Below, piece by piece: positions 10,761-22,400 of a stretch of DNA of 64,000 nt (the first letter of the stretch is position 1; the number at the start of each line of letters is the position of its first letter). The position numbers were made by a program, and so were the translations under genes. The notes beneath the pieces were generated by a model. It did no database searches. It was not told where the DNA came from and saw nothing but the letters and a program-made list of their open reading frames with translations. This DNA comes from Candidula unifasciata (taxonomy: Eukaryota; Mollusca; Gastropoda; Stylommatophora; Geomitridae), in assembly GCA_905116865.2 (NCBI GenBank), contig CAJHNH020004524.1, forward strand, positions 380,451 to 444,450, read 5' to 3'.

Positions 10761-10861
10761 ATTTTTATGTTGTCTAGTGTGTCCTTCTACCCTTCTACTT
10801 CTTAGTAGAAAGCATTCGAAAATCGCACTTAACCTTCCTCAACTGGATCTACACATCTGGT

Positions 10862-11208
10862 TTATGCGGGCGTAAAGGGAAATAGACCAACTGGCAAGCA
10901 TTGCACTAAGGCATGTGGGAAGAAGCATTTACAGAGCAGATATCCTGAACGCTGTACGGTCTGGGCTAGTGGATAATGTGGAATCCCTGACACTAACACG
11001 ATTGCGTGACATGGAAGTGAAGACCGCCTATGTCGTCTTCGAGGCCTAGAAAGGAGACAATATAACCAGCTTCTCATGGGAACAATTAGTAGAAATACTT
11101 TGGAGTGGCTGCTGCATCAGAGGACTGAGCACTCATGGAGATGCCCAATGTGCAGTGACGTCGATCGCGATAACATAACATAACATAATATAACATACTT
11201 CTTTCTGT
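10862..11208 (+). mobile_element. Non-LTR retroposon 3' end with (ACATA)n tail
   Basis: A diverged stretch ending GATCGCGATAACATAACATA followed by more ACATA units to about 11,200. The segment GAAGTGAAGACCGCCTATGT plus CGTCTTCGAGG resembles 34,055-34,085. A short pentamer tail after a degenerate coding stretch fits a LINE 3' end. No diagnostic motif is legible, so the family is unknown. Confidence 0.4.
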
Positions 11209-11545
11209 ACGTGCCGATTCATACATTATCTGTTTGTTTCTTATGTATATAAGATTGTTTGCAAGTCGTTAGTCGAGGTTCTAACTTCGCAACAAACGGG
11301 TCACTCCGTTGCTCCGTTAACAGATCAGTATCCGGCAAAATCTAAAAGAAACAGAACTGTATTACTTTGCTGAACGATACTTTCCTAACTTGTTTTTGGA
11401 CTGTCTCGTCTTATACTTTTTTCGGCCGTGGACACATGGCAGTCAATTTGCATTTATGACAGATGTACTATGGAAAAAGGACTTTTACCCATGAAATCGG
11501 GCGTATTGTGCATATAAGACTTGACATATATTTTTAGGAGCAATC
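11209..11545. other. Spacer
   Basis: Nothing recognised. Confidence 0.4.
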
Positions 11546-11548
11546 GAA

Positions 11549-11650
11549 ACTCAGTGGGTGATATGATCAGCACCACATCGGTCACGTTTACTTCCCGCGA
11601 CTTTACCCGGTACTGATTTAAGGCTGGGTGGACCTGGAAGCCATGGTAGT
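11549..11650 (-). mobile_element. SINE-A fragment
   Basis: GTGGGTGATATGATCAGCAC, TTTACTTCCCGCGA and TTAAGGCTGGGTGGACCTGG are reverse complements of SINE-A body blocks. Head and tail are missing. Confidence 0.65.
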
Positions 11651-12724
11651 TTTTGAAAACAGCCCGGTTTTGTCAAGACCTGAACACATGACCAGTATTT
11701 CCAAGCCCTTTTTGTGTCATGCCCTACCTAAGCCTTTCTAAATTTCTTATACCCCCAAGCGATCACATTGCCCTTGTAACAATTCAATTGCCCCCCCCCC
11801 CCTGGGGCGTGGGCTCCACCTTTAGAAACACTGGTCTAGCCACTACAGCATGGCGGCTTCCCTATGACAGATGTACAAGACTATTTTTTTCCAGTCCGCA
11901 ACTACTTTCCCATTAAGACAGTCAAATGATGCCATATCCAGAACGAGTGCGGTAAATGAAGACTGTATCCAGTCGTCCTTGTATGTGGGCAGGGGTTCAT
12001 TGCGTGCATTTACGCCAATAAAGAAGATGGCCAGGCTAAATTAGACACGATAAACACAGACATCTATTATTATTTTTCACACGATTTTGTTTATTTTTGT
12101 CTCTGGCGCCCATCCCATCTGTCACGATGTTTATGTGTCTGCCAATATCTTCTAATAGCTGTTCATCGCCAGAATGAACTGAGACATCTGTTGCGTGTCT
12201 GCAGTGTTCCTCTACCTTTTTTTAATATCATGGAAAGATATAAAACCGAACGAAAAGTATATCAGTGAGCTTCACTATTTAACACACACAACCGAAACGT
12301 GAACGTTGCGGCTATGGAGCTTTCTTCAGCACATACATAGATTAGACAACACTATACAAATACACAATAAAACTTATCTTCGTATCTTGTGGCAGCCAGG
12401 TCGATGTCAAGACAATTGTCTAGCGCTGCACGCGGGGCCGAGAAAATTGATATCCGGGGATATGCCAGGGGCCGTCGCTCGAGGATAAGAGGAAACTGTG
12501 TAGGCAATTCAGCCCCCTACGATTTAGATAAAGCTGTGTTGGCAGTTTAGTCCAGTAGGTGCCAGAGTTTTCAAGGTCTATATAAGGTGTGCATATTTTT
12601 TAACACCCGTGGCCCTTCCAGTCATTGGAAATTCCTTCACGGTCCACCTAACAACTAACCAAACGCGAAACAAACACAACTGTAGCTAGCGGTTTATTGG
12701 TTAAATCCGGACTCAGAAAATTCA
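11651..12724. other. Spacer with possible DNA-transposon end
   Basis: CCCCTGGGGCGTGGGCTCCA followed by TTTAGAAACACTGGTCTAG (about 11,800-11,845) resembles a hAT-type MITE terminus, but a partner end was not found. Otherwise no exon recognised. Confidence 0.35.
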
Positions 12725-12985
12725 TCTAATGCGACATCTGCTGCTGCTTAAAGGTTAACGATACGCGAAGCGATACAATAATGTCCATTCGTTTACTTCG
12801 TTTGGTGTTAGTTTTTCCCCACAGATGGAAAGCCCTTGAGTTGTTAATCCCACACACTGAAAGAAAGAGAAGCCCCTGCTTGGCCTCGTTTACATTATTA
12901 AGCAGAATTTTCTGGCGACCAACAGGAAATTTTTTCTTGACCCACCAATGAGCCGCGGCCCACGCATTGAAGAACACTGATCTAG
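12725..12985 (-). mobile_element. Possible hAT-type MITE end
   Basis: On the minus strand the stretch starts CAGTGTTCTTCAATGCGTGG and continues with GGCCGCGGCTC and TTGGTGGGTC, the style of ends seen in non-autonomous hAT elements. Its other end is not defined; AACGATACGCGAAG at about 12,758 is nearly shared with 8,026-8,041. The 123-codon frame on this strand has no domain. Confidence 0.35.
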
Positions 12986-13388
12986 TGGATCCAGTACGAG
13001 AAACTGCCGACGCAACCTTGATATAAGGGACCCAGTTTGAGAAACTGCCCACACAACGCTGGTCTACGGGATTCAGTATCAAAAACTGACCAAACACAGC
13101 TGATCTAGGGGATTCAGTAGGAGAAATTGACCACGCAACGTTGATCTAGGCGACACAGCATGAGAAACTTATCACACAGCCTTGGTCTAAGGGACCCAGT
13201 ATGAGAAATCGCCCACACAACCCTGGTCTATGCGACCCAGTATGAGAGATTGCCCACACAACCCTGGTCTGTGCGACCCAGTATAAGAAATTGCTCATAC
13301 AGCCCTGGTATAGGAGACCCAGTATGAGAGACTGCCCACACAACCCTGGTCTATGCGACCCAGTATGAGAAATTGCCCACACAACGAA
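12985..13388. repeat. 42-bp minisatellite
   Basis: About nine copies of a unit like GGGACCCAGTATGAGAAATT + GCCCACACAACCCTGGTCTATG. The 14-residue periodic frame on the minus strand is a by-product. The left copies are more diverged than the right ones. Confidence 0.9.
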
Positions 13389-13457
13389 AGATATTGTATG
13401 TGGTGGCCGGTGTAATAAATGGGTAATAATTAGTCTTGTGATTTTAGCGATCTTTAT

Positions 13458-13460
<3 letters not shown>

Positions 13461-13554
<94 letters not shown>

Positions 13555-13565
13555 CCTCCCTCCTC

Positions 13566-13625
<60 letters not shown>

Positions 13626-13683
13626 CCTCCCTCCCTCCCTCTATCTCTCTCTCTCTATCACTCTTGCTTTCTCTCTCTTTCTC
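13461..13683. repeat. (TC)n microsatellite, over 200 bp
   Basis: Long CT/TC run in two blocks separated and followed by CCCTCCCTCC-type interruptions. Confidence 0.95.
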
Positions 13684-14274
13684 TCTGTGTGTTTCTGTGT
13701 TACACTCGCTCACATATATAGGCACACAGCTGCGTCAACAAAAGCAGCTATTTAAACAAAGAAGACGCAAACAGTAGTTTATTGCCTGACATTTTTGAAG
13801 GTATTTCATTATTAGAATTAAACCAGAAAAAGAAAATAAATTAAACCGTTATAACGTCTTCTCTATATGTGTCTCTTTTGTTTATTCTAATTTACAAGAG
13901 GATTAAATTTCCGTGCATTTTTGAAAAACATATAGACAGTTATGTCAGTTTAAGCGTGGTGTAATATGTTAACGCAAGCACCTAGTCTCAGAGATATTAT
14001 TTGTTGGTCACGAGTTCACTATTGAGAACCACTGATATGGTGCAATCGGAAACAGTTGAAAAGCGTGATTACTATGTTTTTTTCTAAATGACCGACTTTT
14101 TGCACCCATCCAGGAAGTACTGAATCTGTTTAATGGGTCACTCTCCGAAATGGTATACGAGAAATATTTGAGCGAAGATGACGTCTGTGATATTTCCTTT
14201 CTTTGAACATATTTATTTAACAAATGGGATAACTAATTGTGGTATTTTCCCCCATCGTTGGTTGAGAATAGAAA
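13684..14274. other. Spacer
   Basis: No exon recognised. CACTATTGAGAACCACTGAT near 14,016 resembles a hAT-type MITE terminus, without a partner. Confidence 0.35.
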
Positions 14275-14715
14275 ATATTCAGTGTTTCTTTTATCTCTTA
14301 CAATTATAAAAAAAAAAATTGTCAGTGTTTCTTGTATCTCTTACGATTATTAGAAAATTATCAGTGTTTCTTGTTTCTCTTACGATTATAAGAAAATAGT
14401 CTTTCTTGTATCTCTTACGATTATAATAAAATTATCAGTGTTTCTTGTTTCTCTTATGATTATAAGAAAATAGTCAGTGTTTTTTGTATCTTTTCAGATT
14501 ATTATAAAAAATCCAGTGTTTCTTATATCTCTTACGATTATAAGAAAATAGTGTTTCTTGTATCTCCGACGATTGTTAAAAAAAAGTGTCTAAGTGTTTC
14601 TTGTATCTCTTACGATTATAAGCAAATTTTAAGCATCTCTCATGTCTCTGCGAAAGTGTCCCTTGTATCTCATATGATTAAAAGAAAATTATCAGTGTTT
14701 CTTGTGTCTTACTGT
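14275..14715. repeat. Degenerate tandem repeat, about 40 bp
   Basis: At least nine imperfect copies of CAGTGTTTCTTGTATCTCTT + ACGATTATAAGAAAAT with varying lengths. Confidence 0.85.
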
Positions 14716-14764
14716 CAGTGAAATTTTAATAATTGGCTTAGATATTTAACATATAGCTAGTGAC

Positions 14765-15065
14765 TGGCTCATAAACGCTATCTTTCTCTTCTTCTGCCTT
14801 TCCAACCTCTAATGGAGCACAGGCCCTCACCCAACTCATGCCAGGTCTTTCTATCCTGTCGCATGCAACTCTCTCCGTGACCTCCCCATTCTTTTATCTT
14901 CAATATCTAGCTCACTTCTACATGTGTATTTTGGTCTTTCTTTATTTCTGTTCTTGTGTGGGTTTCAGTGCGAAAACATTCTAGTTAAATTGTTCTCAGG
15001 TTTTCTCAGCGTGTGTCCTATCCAACTCCAACGTCTTTTCTTTACCTCTAGGTCCACTGGAACTT
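14765..15065 (-). mobile_element. LINE-2f 3' coding fragment
   Basis: Minus-strand reading gives [20 protein letters not shown] followed by a Lys/Arg-rich stretch, matching the well-known [13 protein letters not shown] segment near the C-terminus of RTE-like non-LTR retrotransposon polymerases, then a terminal CSIRGWKG-like end. Several stops interrupt it. A sister copy lies at 19,380-19,640. Confidence 0.75.
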
Positions 15066-15120
15066 GTTAAGTTCTCTCCCAAAACGCTATAATTTCTCAT
15101 AAACGTCTATCGTCTTTATC

Positions 15121-15245
15121 TTGGCGTTTACTTGCATATGCTCAGGAAAGACTATCAGGTTGACTGCATCAATGAACTGTTTTGCCAGTTGTAGGTCCTC
15201 CATGGTTTCTCACAGCGTGCTCTTGAGGCCAGGTTTCACTTCACA
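15121..15245 (-). mobile_element. LINE-1f extreme 3' coding fragment
   Basis: Minus-strand reading includes MEDLQLAKQFIDAVNLIV, the end of the LINE-1f polyprotein (compare GDLKRTILFLTQTGLNV at 52,710-52,760). The DNA matches 41,275-41,375 over TATGCTCAGG, GACTATCAGG and GTCCTCCATGGTT-like blocks. Confidence 0.6.
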
Positions 15246-15540
15246 GTTGAGTCAACTGAAATACTTCGGCCACATTAAGCGTTGTAAGGGTTTGGAGAGA
15301 ACAGTGGTGGAAGGTATATATCCCCGAAGAACCTGCAAGCGTTGATCGGGATCACGTGGGACACGATGTCAAGGACACTTTTGCATGATAACAGCTCGCA
15401 GGGTGAGGAAGTCGACAAGGAACCCAATGGCTTTCTGACATGCTGTTTCGACAGCGAAGCTCTATAATTGACCCCCTGCTCATCATCATCATCACCATCA
15501 AATAGCAGGTCCTTGGCAGAACGGCGCTCTACCTATCACG
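15246..15540 (+). mobile_element. LINE-2f 3' end with (CAT)n/(GAT)n tail
   Basis: Reading + gives LKYFGHIKRC and a GIYPRRTCKR segment, a decayed YxGHxxR...GRPR motif of RTE-like elements, with stops after it. It is followed by (CATCAT)n at 15,480-15,500. The bases after the tract (AGCAGGTCCTTGGCAGAACG) are the reverse complement of a LINE-2f 3' end, so two opposite copies may meet at the tract. Confidence 0.6.
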
Positions 15541-15599
15541 GTCTGCATAAAACAAGCTAGGCCTCCCGCCAGCTCTCCAGCCTCGTTCACAGGGAAATT

Positions 15600-15730
15600 A
15601 CATAAGAAATAAAGGCGGCCGGCATGATGTTGACCACATCACCAATCGTGTGCCGATCGATTAAAAAAATATAAGTCCAGCACTGTATGCTCGATATGCG
15701 AAAGGCGTGGAAAAAATGTTTTAATGATTG
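15600..15730 (+). mobile_element. SINE-A, 5'-truncated
   Basis: Begins at GGCGGCCGGCATGATGTTGA, keeps CACCAATCGTGTGCCGATCG and ends with GCGAAAGGCGTGGAAAAAAT. The tRNA head is absent. Confidence 0.7.
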
Positions 15731-15756
15731 TTTTGGGAGCCCCCCCCCCCCCCCGG

Positions 15757-16012
15757 GTAGCGCCTAGACGCTTTCATCGGGCTCAAAGATTGTAGGTTTA
15801 AATCCGCATCGAGCCGGATTTTGATCAAAAAGGTCACCTGTCTCCCAGGTCGAACCACACCATGAATGGGTACCAGGTAAAGTCATGGGAAGTAAAAACG
15901 GCCGGTGTGCTGTTGACCACATCACCCACCAAGAGCCGACTGGTCTGTAAAACTTTAAATCTAGCACTCTAATGCCCGATGTGCCAACAACATGAAAAGG
16001 ACCCTTCGTTTA
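15757..16012 (+). mobile_element. SINE-A, near full length
   Basis: Head with GTAGCGCCTAGACGC and a decayed B box TAGGTTTAAATCC; body with CCCAGGTCGAACC, GAATGGGTACCAGG, GGCCGGTGTGCTGTTGACCA; 3' end AAAAGGACCCTT. Preceded by a poly-C run at 15,741-15,754. It lies about 220 bp upstream of the first recognised EcR exon. Confidence 0.8.
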
Positions 16013-16235
16013 AAAAACAAACACATTTCTGATTTAAGAATTGACATCATAGCACGCAGGGCATATTTAGAGATGCCCCGTCCTCTGCAGAAAATGTCTC
16101 TGGGTATAAGATGCTAACTGTTCTCGTGGCATACTGACAATACTCTCGCGGGTCTCTTCCTTTCATCCTATCTGATCGACTGGGATGTTAATGACTGTAT
16201 ACTAACCTGAATCCATTTCTCTTGTTTGTAAACAG
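16013..16235. other. Sequence upstream of EcR exon a
   Basis: No TATA box or promoter pattern can be called. It ends in the splice acceptor of exon a, so it is probably intronic rather than a promoter. Confidence 0.4.
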
Positions 16236-16496
16236 TTCTCCCTGAAGGCGAGATGCCACCCAGTGGAAGCCAGTACCAAGCAACTGTAGCGGACCGGATG
16301 AGTTTCCTTACAAGTCAAGACAGTAGTGACTACCAGTCCCTGGAGGCGGGCGGGGAGCTCGGGGGAGGCTCGGATGCTAAACGTAGGAAAGGCAGCGGCG
16401 TCGAGGGCAAGAGTATTGAGGAGGAGCTGTGTCGTATCTGCGGTGACAGGGCTTCAGGCTATCACTATAACGCCCTCAGCTGTGAGGGCTGCAAAG
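16236..16496 (+). CDS. EcR: EcR exon a: N-terminal region and first zinc finger
   Basis: Acceptor CTTGTTTGTAAACAG ends at 16,235; donor AAAG|GTTGGT begins at 16,497, phase 1 inside the Gly codon of CKG. Encodes [20 protein letters not shown] onward, a Gly/Ser-rich linker with KRRK, then [20 protein letters not shown] and EGCKG. The in-frame sequence before the Met (LPEGE) has no stop, so this is either an internal coding exon whose upstream partner lies outside or unseen in the window, or the start exon preceded by a spliced 5' UTR. The Met has a purine at -3. Confidence 0.9.
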
Positions 16497-19400
16497 GTTG
16501 GTGTCATCAAAGTTGATCTTTTTATTATTGATGGATGTTGTTTAACGCATTCTATACCACTGGTTTTTTTCTTTCCTGTTTAATTGTTGCATATTGTTAA
16601 CTCATGTTCTACCGCACCGAAGTTAAAAAAGAAATGAGGTTGGCCCCCAGGCCGACCCAGCAATGGGTACCAGGAGAGTCCTGGGAAATCAGTGTAATGG
16701 TGACCACATCAACCACCAAGTGCCGATTGGTCAATAAAATATAGGTCAAGCCCTGTATTCCTTGGTGGTGCAGATAGGGTTCTTTACCCACTTAATTCTC
16801 TGCCACGTTTTCTTTATTTTCAATTGTTGTTGAATGTGTTACTCATTCTAACCCTGTTTGTGTGTGCATGCTTGAGTGTGAGTGTGGTTTTTTTTCCTGT
16901 TTGTTATTGTTGGATGTGGTTTAACTCATTATCTACCCTGTTTGTGTACGTGTGGGTGGGTGGGCTGTGTGTGTGTGGTTTTTCGTTTGCTTGTTATTGC
17001 TGGATGTGGATTAACTCATTATCTGCCCTGTTCGAGTATGTGTGTGTATGTTTGTGTATGGTTTTTTTTCCTGTTTGTTATTGTTGTATGTGGTTTAACT
17101 CATTCTCTGCCTTGTGCGTGCGTGTGTGTGTAGGGATTGGGGGGGGGGGGGGGGGGGGGGGGGGGTCCTGTTTGTTTTTGCTATATGTTGTTTCACTTAA
17201 TCTCTGTCCTGATTGTTTTTGCTATATGTTGTTTAACTTATTCTCTGTCCTGTTTGTGTGTATGTGATTTTTTTCCTGTTTGTTATTGCTGGATGTGGTT
17301 TAACTCATTCTATGTTTTTGTGTTTTTCTTGTCAGAGGTAGAAAGTTTGACCTGTTTTCAACTAATTTCATTTTTGTAGTTGTATATGCTTTACCTCAGT
17401 ATCTTATAATCCATGTCATGTAAAGTTATTGTTTATGTCAGCAGCCTTCTGTCTTCCATGTCATGATGCCAAACTATCCATTGGCATCTCCCTTTATCTT
17501 TCTATGCCTCTCTTCCCTGTAACTTTCCTGTTGTGCTCTAGTTTCACTATTCTCATGACATGCTTAGAGAGTGTAGAATGTTTTGTTCTGACCGATATTA
17601 TCAGCACTCATGTGAAAGATGAGTGTTTGGAAGGGCCGAATATAGACGGGCCTGCATGCCCAATTTATGACCCTTTGAAAATAAACTTTGTTGGTTCGTC
17701 TCTTTTTGTTCTCTGCAGAATCTGTCCCAAAAACAGTAACTGGAAATGAGTGCTTTTTACAAATCACATGTTCTTCCATGAAAAGATGCCAACACTCTTG
17801 GTCTCCCACTGCCTGCTGTTCCCTCCAGCTTTCTTGTTGTTACGACAGACATTAGTTTCCACTGTCTCACATTGTAAAGAAGTAAAGATCACTTTTCATG
17901 CCTTTAGGCCTATCGGGTATATGGGAAGAGCGCCCATATTTATACAGACCATCGGCACTAGGTGGGTAATGTGGTCAGCATTACACCGGGCCGTCTTTGC
18001 TTCCCCAGGACAGCCATCCTGGTACCCATTTTAGGCTGGGCCGACCTGCGATGCCCCATACCATGATAAAAATCCACGCAACGCTTAAGCCATGGACGCT
18101 GCTTGTCTCACATTGTGCCCAAAGAATTTATTTTTTATTTTTTATGTGGACGTCCAGTCCTATTTGTTTATTAATTTCTTTCAAGAAACAGTGGCTGGTT
18201 ATATTTGTGGTCTAGTTTATTTGCGCCACTTGTATGGCTAAGATTGTGTTATGTGTGCCAAGTCTCTGGTTTTATGTTCCTACCCTAATAGCTAGACCAC
18301 TCCTTCTTGTCTTTGTCCGAGTGTGTACTTCTTATCCTTATGTTCTGATGTTTTTCCTCATGGGTCGTCCTCCATCCGATTCATTCTCGTTATTTTTTTG
18401 CCCTTATGTCTTCAGGTGTGTTACCCAACCTGTTTCCTTCTAGTTAGGCCACACTAGTCTGAAACTATTCTTTACGTAATGTCTTTTTGGGACCACCATT
18501 TAAAGGTTTAAAATGTTGAGTATTTTACTTTGCCACAAGTACTGACAACGATTGCTTGAAAGAAGCTAATGAAAGTAGATCTCTATATACAACAATAAGA
18601 AAGAGACAAACACTGTTCTTTGGCCACATAATGAGAAGAGAGACATTGGAGAACATTGTGACAACTGGAAAGATCAGTGGAAAAAGGGGCAGAGGCAGAC
18701 CAAGAGAGATGATGCTGGATGGGCTGAAATGATGGCATGGAGGGATATGATCAGGAGAGCTGTTCCAGGCAACCAGGGATCGTGATCTGTGGGGACGCCT
18801 GAGCGCCTATGCCAGTTGGCAAGGCACATGATGATGATGATGATGATGACAAGTACTGAAAACAATTTTTGAGTTTGGATAGATCCGAAATTGTGAAAAT
18901 AATTCATGTTTGATCATAGCTATTTTATAGATGCCTTGGCTCTCATTCCCATACCTCTGTCTTTAACTCTTTGAGTCCCAAAGAATGCATCATACGTTCA
19001 TAGGTTCCTACCTAGAAGCCCAATGAACGCATGATACGCCGATTTTATTACTTTCTTTACTACCCACTGGGCCTGTGATGCTAAACCCCCTGGGACTCAA
19101 AGAGTTAAGCACTGAAGCCTTGGTGGAGAGATGGAAAGGTGCCAACAGTTAGTCATATTTGTGAATATGTTTTTAAATTGATTTGCTTCCTTTTTTTTTT
19201 TGTATCCAGGATTTTTTAGACGCAGCATCACAAAAACTGCAGCCTATGTGTGCAAGTATGGTGGAAATTGTGAGATGGATATGTGGATGCGTCGCAAGTG
19301 TCAGGCTTGCCGGTTGCGGAGATGCCGCGAGGTTGGCATGAAAGAAGAATGTGAGTAGCTTCCCCTTCTTCTGCTCTTTGTCCCCTAATGAAATATACGC

Positions 19401-22400
19401 TCTCAACTAACTCATGCCAGGTTGTCTCATTCTTTGCTGGAGTGTGTAGCTCACCAGGTGTCTTTCCTGCCTTTTTCAACTTCTCTGTCTTGTTCCCCTT
19501 CTATATGTGGTTGTTTAGCCCAACTTTATTTCTGTGCACAAGTCGGTTCCAATTTAAAGCCCTTCTAGTTGTGATGCTCTCAGGTTTTCTCAGTATGTGT
19601 TCTATACAACAATAGCATCTTTTCTTCACCTCTTGATTTACTTTAATTCATTTAGTTCTCTCCAGAGCTAGCATTAGTGGTTTTATTATAGCATTTAATT
19701 CCTTGTTTGTAATTTATTAGCAACTGTTTTAGTTGTTTTTCATGTTACTGCTGCAAATAGCAATACTGATTTGACATTAGAGTTAACATTTTGAAGTTTA
19801 CTATTAGTTTCGATTTCAACAAATTTCCTAATTCTGTGAAAACTCCTCTTGCCTTTAGTATTCTTATTTTACTATCTCTAACAGTTCCCCTATGTTTATC
19901 TAAAATGAGTAGCTCATTAGAAAACAGATTTTTGTTATTGTTGCCATGCCCACAATAGAGGCTGGACGGGGTGAGCATGTGAATCCCCTGCTGCCTTTAG
20001 AAATATTAATTGAAAATATTACGTTTTGAAGCTCTGACCTGTCTAATGATACAATCAGACAGATTGTGGGAACTACACCTTGTACTAGAGTTATCGAGAA
20101 ACAGCAGATCAAATGGTTTGTCCATCTTGTTAGAAGGAAATAACATCAAATACTATTATTGGCATTACATCTCTGAAGATTAGCTGCGAGAGCAAGAGGA
20201 TGGCCAGGAAACTATGCATTGACAACATTAAAGAGATTTTACGCCTTCACATCATTACAGTAGTCAGTGCCAGCCAGCATGCACTGGATGGCAAATTATT
20301 CTTCCCCATGATGCTTAACGGCAAATTTTTTTTTAAAATGATGATGATGATAACCTGTCCCATGGTGAGACTCTTCTAACATTGCCCAAAAGCCACAAGA
20401 AAAAGTCTTTTGACTCTTTTTGTCCTTAGCCAAGCAACCATTCATTTGTTGGTAACTCATTACTAGAAAGGTTTCTTTTTCTTTCCGTATCTCATTTTGT
20501 TGTTAAATTACCCTGTCCTAGCAATAGTGTTTTGTTCACTGTGCTCTTTAGTAAAGTTATTACATGATCTCCTTCAGATGTAGTGTTAATTAATTTAAAA
20601 TAACTTCGTCTTCGGGCAGAATAATTTTAAATAACAACAACATGTACCGAAAGAGGTAAAAATCAGGAAAAATAAAATGTAATTATTATCAGTAATGTCA
20701 GACAGCAACTTAGATTAAAATATTGAGAGATACCTTGTCACCAGGAGAGATTTGACAGGTTTCTGTGACCTAGAGGAAGTAATCAAGTCTCTTGTGACCT
20801 AGACAAGCTGGCAGATTCTGTGACCTAGTCTTCTTGTCCAGCATTGGGTGTCACAGCACAAATGATGAAGAATAAGCTCTGAAGAGTTAATAAATGTGGT
20901 GTCTAGATTTTTTTTTTTTAAGAATATTCTAGAACTTGGAAAATTGTTGTCAACAATCTTTAGCTTGGATTATCAGGTTTCAGATGTCATAAAGTACAGC
21001 TTTCAAATGTCAGGTTAATAAAGTGGTCTGGGAAAAGTAGCATCCAAATGTCAAATCTAATATGAGCAGAGGTTCCCTGTTAGCTAAGACCTGCAGCCTT
21101 CTGTTTCGAAAATCTAAAATGGACTGCATACTTTAAATCACCAAAGTGAGGCACTTTTTTTTTTTTTTTTTAAATTTGCAACTATTAGAATCGTAAAAAT
21201 TATTGCATTTTGACATTGGGGATTTTTTTGCAAATGATTTCCTGGACCCTTAAATTTGTTTGGCTGAAGAGTTGTACATGTGATGTTCAATCACAGCCAA
21301 AAGGTGGGCACATGAATCCTGTCACAAGCGAGAGTTATGGACATGAGGTTCAGTCACAGCCAGGAGCTGTGCATGAGAGGTCCAGTCACAGCCATGAGAC
21401 GGGCATACATGGTTAAGCCACAGCCAAGAGCTGTCCCCACATGGTCTGTCGCAGTCAAGAGCTTGGTACGCAAGGTTTAGTCACAGCCAGTAGCTGTGCA
21501 CACCAGTTCCAGTCACAGCCGAGAGCTGGGCACAAGGTCCAGTCACAGCCAAAAGCTGTCTCTACATGGTCCAGTCAAAGTCAAGAGCTCAGCACACAAG
21601 GTCTTGTCACAGCCAGTAGATATGCACACAAGGTCTTGTCACAGCCAAGAGCTGTCATTACATGGTCTAGTCACAGCCAAGAGCTGTCTATACATGGTCT
21701 AGTCACAGCCAAGAGCTGTCCCCACATGGTCTGTTACAGTCAAGAGCTTGGTACACAAGGTTTAGTCACAGCCAGTAGCTGTGCACACCAGTTCCAGTCA
21801 CAGCCGAGAGCTGGGCACAAGGTCCAGTCACAGCCAAAAGCTGTCTCTACATGGTCCAGTCACAGTCAAGAGTTCAGCACACAAGGTCTTGTCACAGCCA
21901 GTAGATATGCACACAAGGTCTTGTCACAGCCAGTAGATATGCACACAAGGTCTTGTCACAGCCAAGTGCTGTCTTTACATGGTCTAGTCTCAGCCAAGAG
22001 CTGTCTATACATGGTCTAGTCACAGCCAAGAGCTGTCTATACATGGTCTAGTCACAGCCAAGAGCTGTCTATACATGGTCTAGTCACAGCCAAGAGCTGT
22101 CTATACATGGTCTAGTCACAGCCAAGAGCTGTCTATACATGGTCTAGTCACAGCCAAGAGCTGTCTATACATGGTCTAGTCACAGCCAAGAGCTGTCTAT
22201 ACATGGTCTAGTCACAGCCAAGAGCTGTCTATACATGGTATAGTCACAGTCAATAGCAGTGCACACATGGTCCAGTCAGGCAATGACTTTCCATTCACAC
22301 TCATTGTTCATTACTGGATCATCTTAATTTCACATTGGGTATACCCAGAGCACTTAAATTTTCTCCTAGACATGTTTCTTCATGTGTTTGTGTTACGACT

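Noticed and set aside
12306..12488. Short open frame as EcR upstream exon
   Set aside because: No conserved motif and no phase-2 donor that would join exon a.
16824..17267. 147-codon Cys- and Trp-rich frame resembling a repeated membrane protein
   Set aside because: Its period equals the DNA array in intron 1, and no start context or splice signals support it.
21441..22019. 192-codon open frame with repeated SQ-rich peptide
   Set aside because: It follows the 32-bp satellite exactly; the repeat also gives a second frame, and it lies in an EcR intron.
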